DNA of 64,000 nt from Cellvibrionaceae bacterium (lineage in GTDB: Bacteria > Pseudomonadota > Gammaproteobacteria > Pseudomonadales > Cellvibrionaceae): positions 372,001 to 436,000 of the forward strand of contig JAGKWQ010000003.1 in the NCBI GenBank assembly GCA_021151825.1. Direction: 5' to 3'. The notes below the pieces were generated by a model. It was not told the DNA's origin. It searched no databases and worked only from the letters and a program-made list of their open reading frames with translations. The stretch's first letter is position 1. Every line of letters starts with the position of its first letter. The position numbers and the translations under genes were made by a program. This document shows positions 63,401 to 64,000 of this stretch, in pieces.

Positions 63401-63916
63401 CAATAAATTATTTTCCAGATCCTGGAAATCGGTAAACTCACGACGAATTTCGTTAAATTCCTGTTGCCCGCGACTACTGACCAATTGTGCGTAATCACCA
63501 TTCGTCCGGCGCAGTTCAATGGCTTTTTCACTGTAAGCAACCCATTCGGCGTGCATGGATTCAATACGCCGCAAGCGCTCCACCTGCGCATTGTTATCTT
63601 CCACCAACTCCAGCAAGGTGGTTAATTCGGGCGCGATCTTGGGGCGCGCGAGCCGGTAGATGGTGAGGTAAGGTTCTTCACCGGTGATCAGGAATCCGCG
63701 CATCCCCGTTTGCATATCCACCATCAGGCGCGATACCTCATGGGATTTAGCCAGCACCGATTCAGTGTGCTCAACCCAGCGGAAGGCGCCGAGCAAAAAT
63801 AAAATCAGCACGATAAAAACTGCGGCATTAATCAAACCAAAGACCAGCGGGAAGACAATATTGCGGGCGAGGATACGACGGAATGATTGTTGATCAACAG
63901 GAGATGAAGGAGCCAT
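60443..63916 (-). CDS. Hybrid sensor kinase: CHASE3-GAF-HisKA-HATPase with three receivers
   Basis: Protein of 1157 residues. Transmembrane helices lie near 20-43 and 184-205, flanking a CHASE3 periplasmic domain (about 45-180: MQTGMRGFLITGEEPYL). A GAF-like domain (about 250-395), a long coiled coil and HisKA with His496 in MSHELRTPLN follow, with HATPase (NLLSNAIKFTE, GTGLGLSISRDL). Three receivers have phosphoacceptors Asp815 (ILLDIGLPD), Asp937 (IIDLKLPD) and Asp1084 (LMDVMMPVMDG). It heads an operon with cheR, cheB and a REC-kinase. The input signal is not known. Confidence 0.93.
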   Translation of the reverse strand: MAPSSPVDQQSFRRILARNIVFPLVFGLINAAVFIVLILFLLGAFRWVEHTESVLAKSHEVSRLMVDMQTGMRGFLITGEEPYLTIYRLARPKIAPELTTLLELVEDNNAQVERLRRIESMHAEWVAYSEKAIELRRTNGDYAQLVSSRGQQEFNEIRREFTDFQDLENNLLTERREDARLVTSISIITYLIVMAVVTGLLSYLGRRELVQLSNTYNDSLEERHRHAEILEQQNWQRAGQARLAEQSIGQASMATLGQTILDFLVYYLGASAAAFYSRRSGNHALQRVASYGFRHELAAEQQTLEAGESLVEQAVLSNRIIELNDVPADYVKINSGLGEATPRYLVMVPVAHDGQTNGVVELGFLHAPATRDIEFLKLVAPNIGNSLEMAINRRRLQDVLEETQQLNEELQVQQEELRTANEELEEQSRILEESQALLENQKAELEQTNEKLLDQAVVLDQKNVALNTIQVELEERAAELQRASKYKSEFLANMSHELRTPLNSSMILAKLLAENAKGNLNPEQIQFANSIYSAGNDLLNLINDILDISKVEAGKLELAPEVIPVQRLLDSLRLTFEPLATQKKLQFSVDIEAGTLPSIFTDHQRLEQILKNLLSNAIKFTEQGKISIAIAPAPDNGIAFAVTDSGIGIAIEHQALIFEAFQQADGSISRRYGGTGLGLSISRDLASLLGGSISVSSTPGVGSTFTLILPAELSLAIDEPVQPPVQAKPQPAASSITEHISESKSPSTEKRFFSDDRDKTFDATRSVLIIEDDADFASILYELAHELQYRCLVAETAAEGLQIASDVVPDAILLDIGLPDTSGLNVLQKLKADPLTRHIPVHIVSAADRSEAALQMGAVGYVVKPTTRERLKDVFDKLEDKLTRKVKRVLLVEDDALQRQSVVKLIGDEDVDITAVELGEEAIELLRTTIFDCMIIDLKLPDMQGHELLQRMSTEDICCFPPVIVYTGRNLTRAEENELLKYSRSIIIKGARSPERLLDEVTLFLHKVESELSSERQSMLKTVRSRDRVLEGRRVLLVDDDMRNIFALTGALEQKGAIVEIARNGLESIEKLNEVPEIDLVLMDVMMPVMDGLEAMRRIRTDARFQKLPIIAITAKAMKDDQEQCLKAGASDYLAKPIDIDRLYSLLRVWMPTMDRI

Positions 63917-64000
63917 TGTTATTCCATGAGTTAGGTGTCGATTTTTATCGTTTTAACTAAGCGGTATCGATAAATAGAAGAAGTTATTAGCACGAGCCGC
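63917..64000 (-). promoter_or_regulatory. Upstream region of the signalling operon
   Basis: 84 bases, AT-rich (minus strand reads TTCTTCTATTTATCGATACCGC). A promoter for the operon is expected here or just beyond the window; no certain -35/-10 pair was identified. Confidence 0.3.

Overview
The window looks like chromosome from a Gammaproteobacterium close to Cellvibrio (family Cellvibrionaceae). This is inferred from four things: Pseudomonas-like housekeeping orders (dusB-fis-purH-purD; aspS-yebC-ruvC-ruvAB-ybgC-tolQRAB-pal-cpoB), lipoproteins whose lipid-anchor Cys is followed by polyserine linkers, secreted chitin and cellulose related proteins (GH18, GH20, CBM2), and type IV pilus PilU. 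No rRNA, tRNA, CRISPR array, insertion sequence or prophage was recognised. Region 1-7.5 kb: the tail of an unidentified gene, then dusB-fis behind a promoter with a GC-rich discriminator, purH, a GH18 lipoprotein lodged between purH and purD, purD, and a FadL-type porin. Region 7.5-16.6 kb: a GH20 hexosaminidase, a secreted metzincin with its secreted partner, an HDAC-family deacylase converging on a Pat-type protein acetyltransferase, pilU and ridA. Region 16.6-21.6 kb: yejK, a NemR-like TetR regulator, an LpxR-like lipid A deacylase and a secreted gluzincin-like protein. Three copies of one 13-bp operator lie in front of the TetR and LpxR-like genes. 

At about 21.27-21.63 kb there is no protein gene. 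It holds about 20 GGA motifs, a perfect intrinsic terminator and an upstream GacA/UvrY-like inverted repeat. I read it as a CsrB/RsmZ-type RNA that sequesters CsrA/RsmA; it is the strongest new element in the window. 

Region 21.6-36.7 kb: the tol-pal envelope complex and the ruv recombination genes on the minus strand, followed by yebC, aspS and an FmdB-type gene. This block is interrupted by putA plus a Coq4-like gene on the plus strand between ruvA and ruvC, and by a membrane-tethered XRE-type regulator between ruvC and yebC. Region 36.8-50.6 kb: mtgA, a DUF4124 protein, a Rieske ferredoxin, a QEGLA/MATCAP-type metallopeptidase, two small unknowns, a RoxA-like di-haem cytochrome c, a seven-bladed FG-GAP propeller lipoprotein with polyserine, tilS, an S9 peptidase, a ChaN lipoprotein and greB. 

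Region 50.6-57.7 kb is AT-richer, gene-poor and accessory in character. It holds a trypsin-like protease with three ChW repeats, a small RlpA, a Cys-rich secreted protein, a metzincin carrying a CBM2 cellulose-binding module, a YHYH-type small protein that looks frameshifted, and two decayed C-terminal gene remnants. Region 57.8-64 kb is a four-gene minus-strand signalling operon: a CHASE3-GAF hybrid kinase with three receivers, CheR, CheB without a receiver, and a REC-histidine kinase. No chemoreceptor, CheA or CheW is visible in the window.
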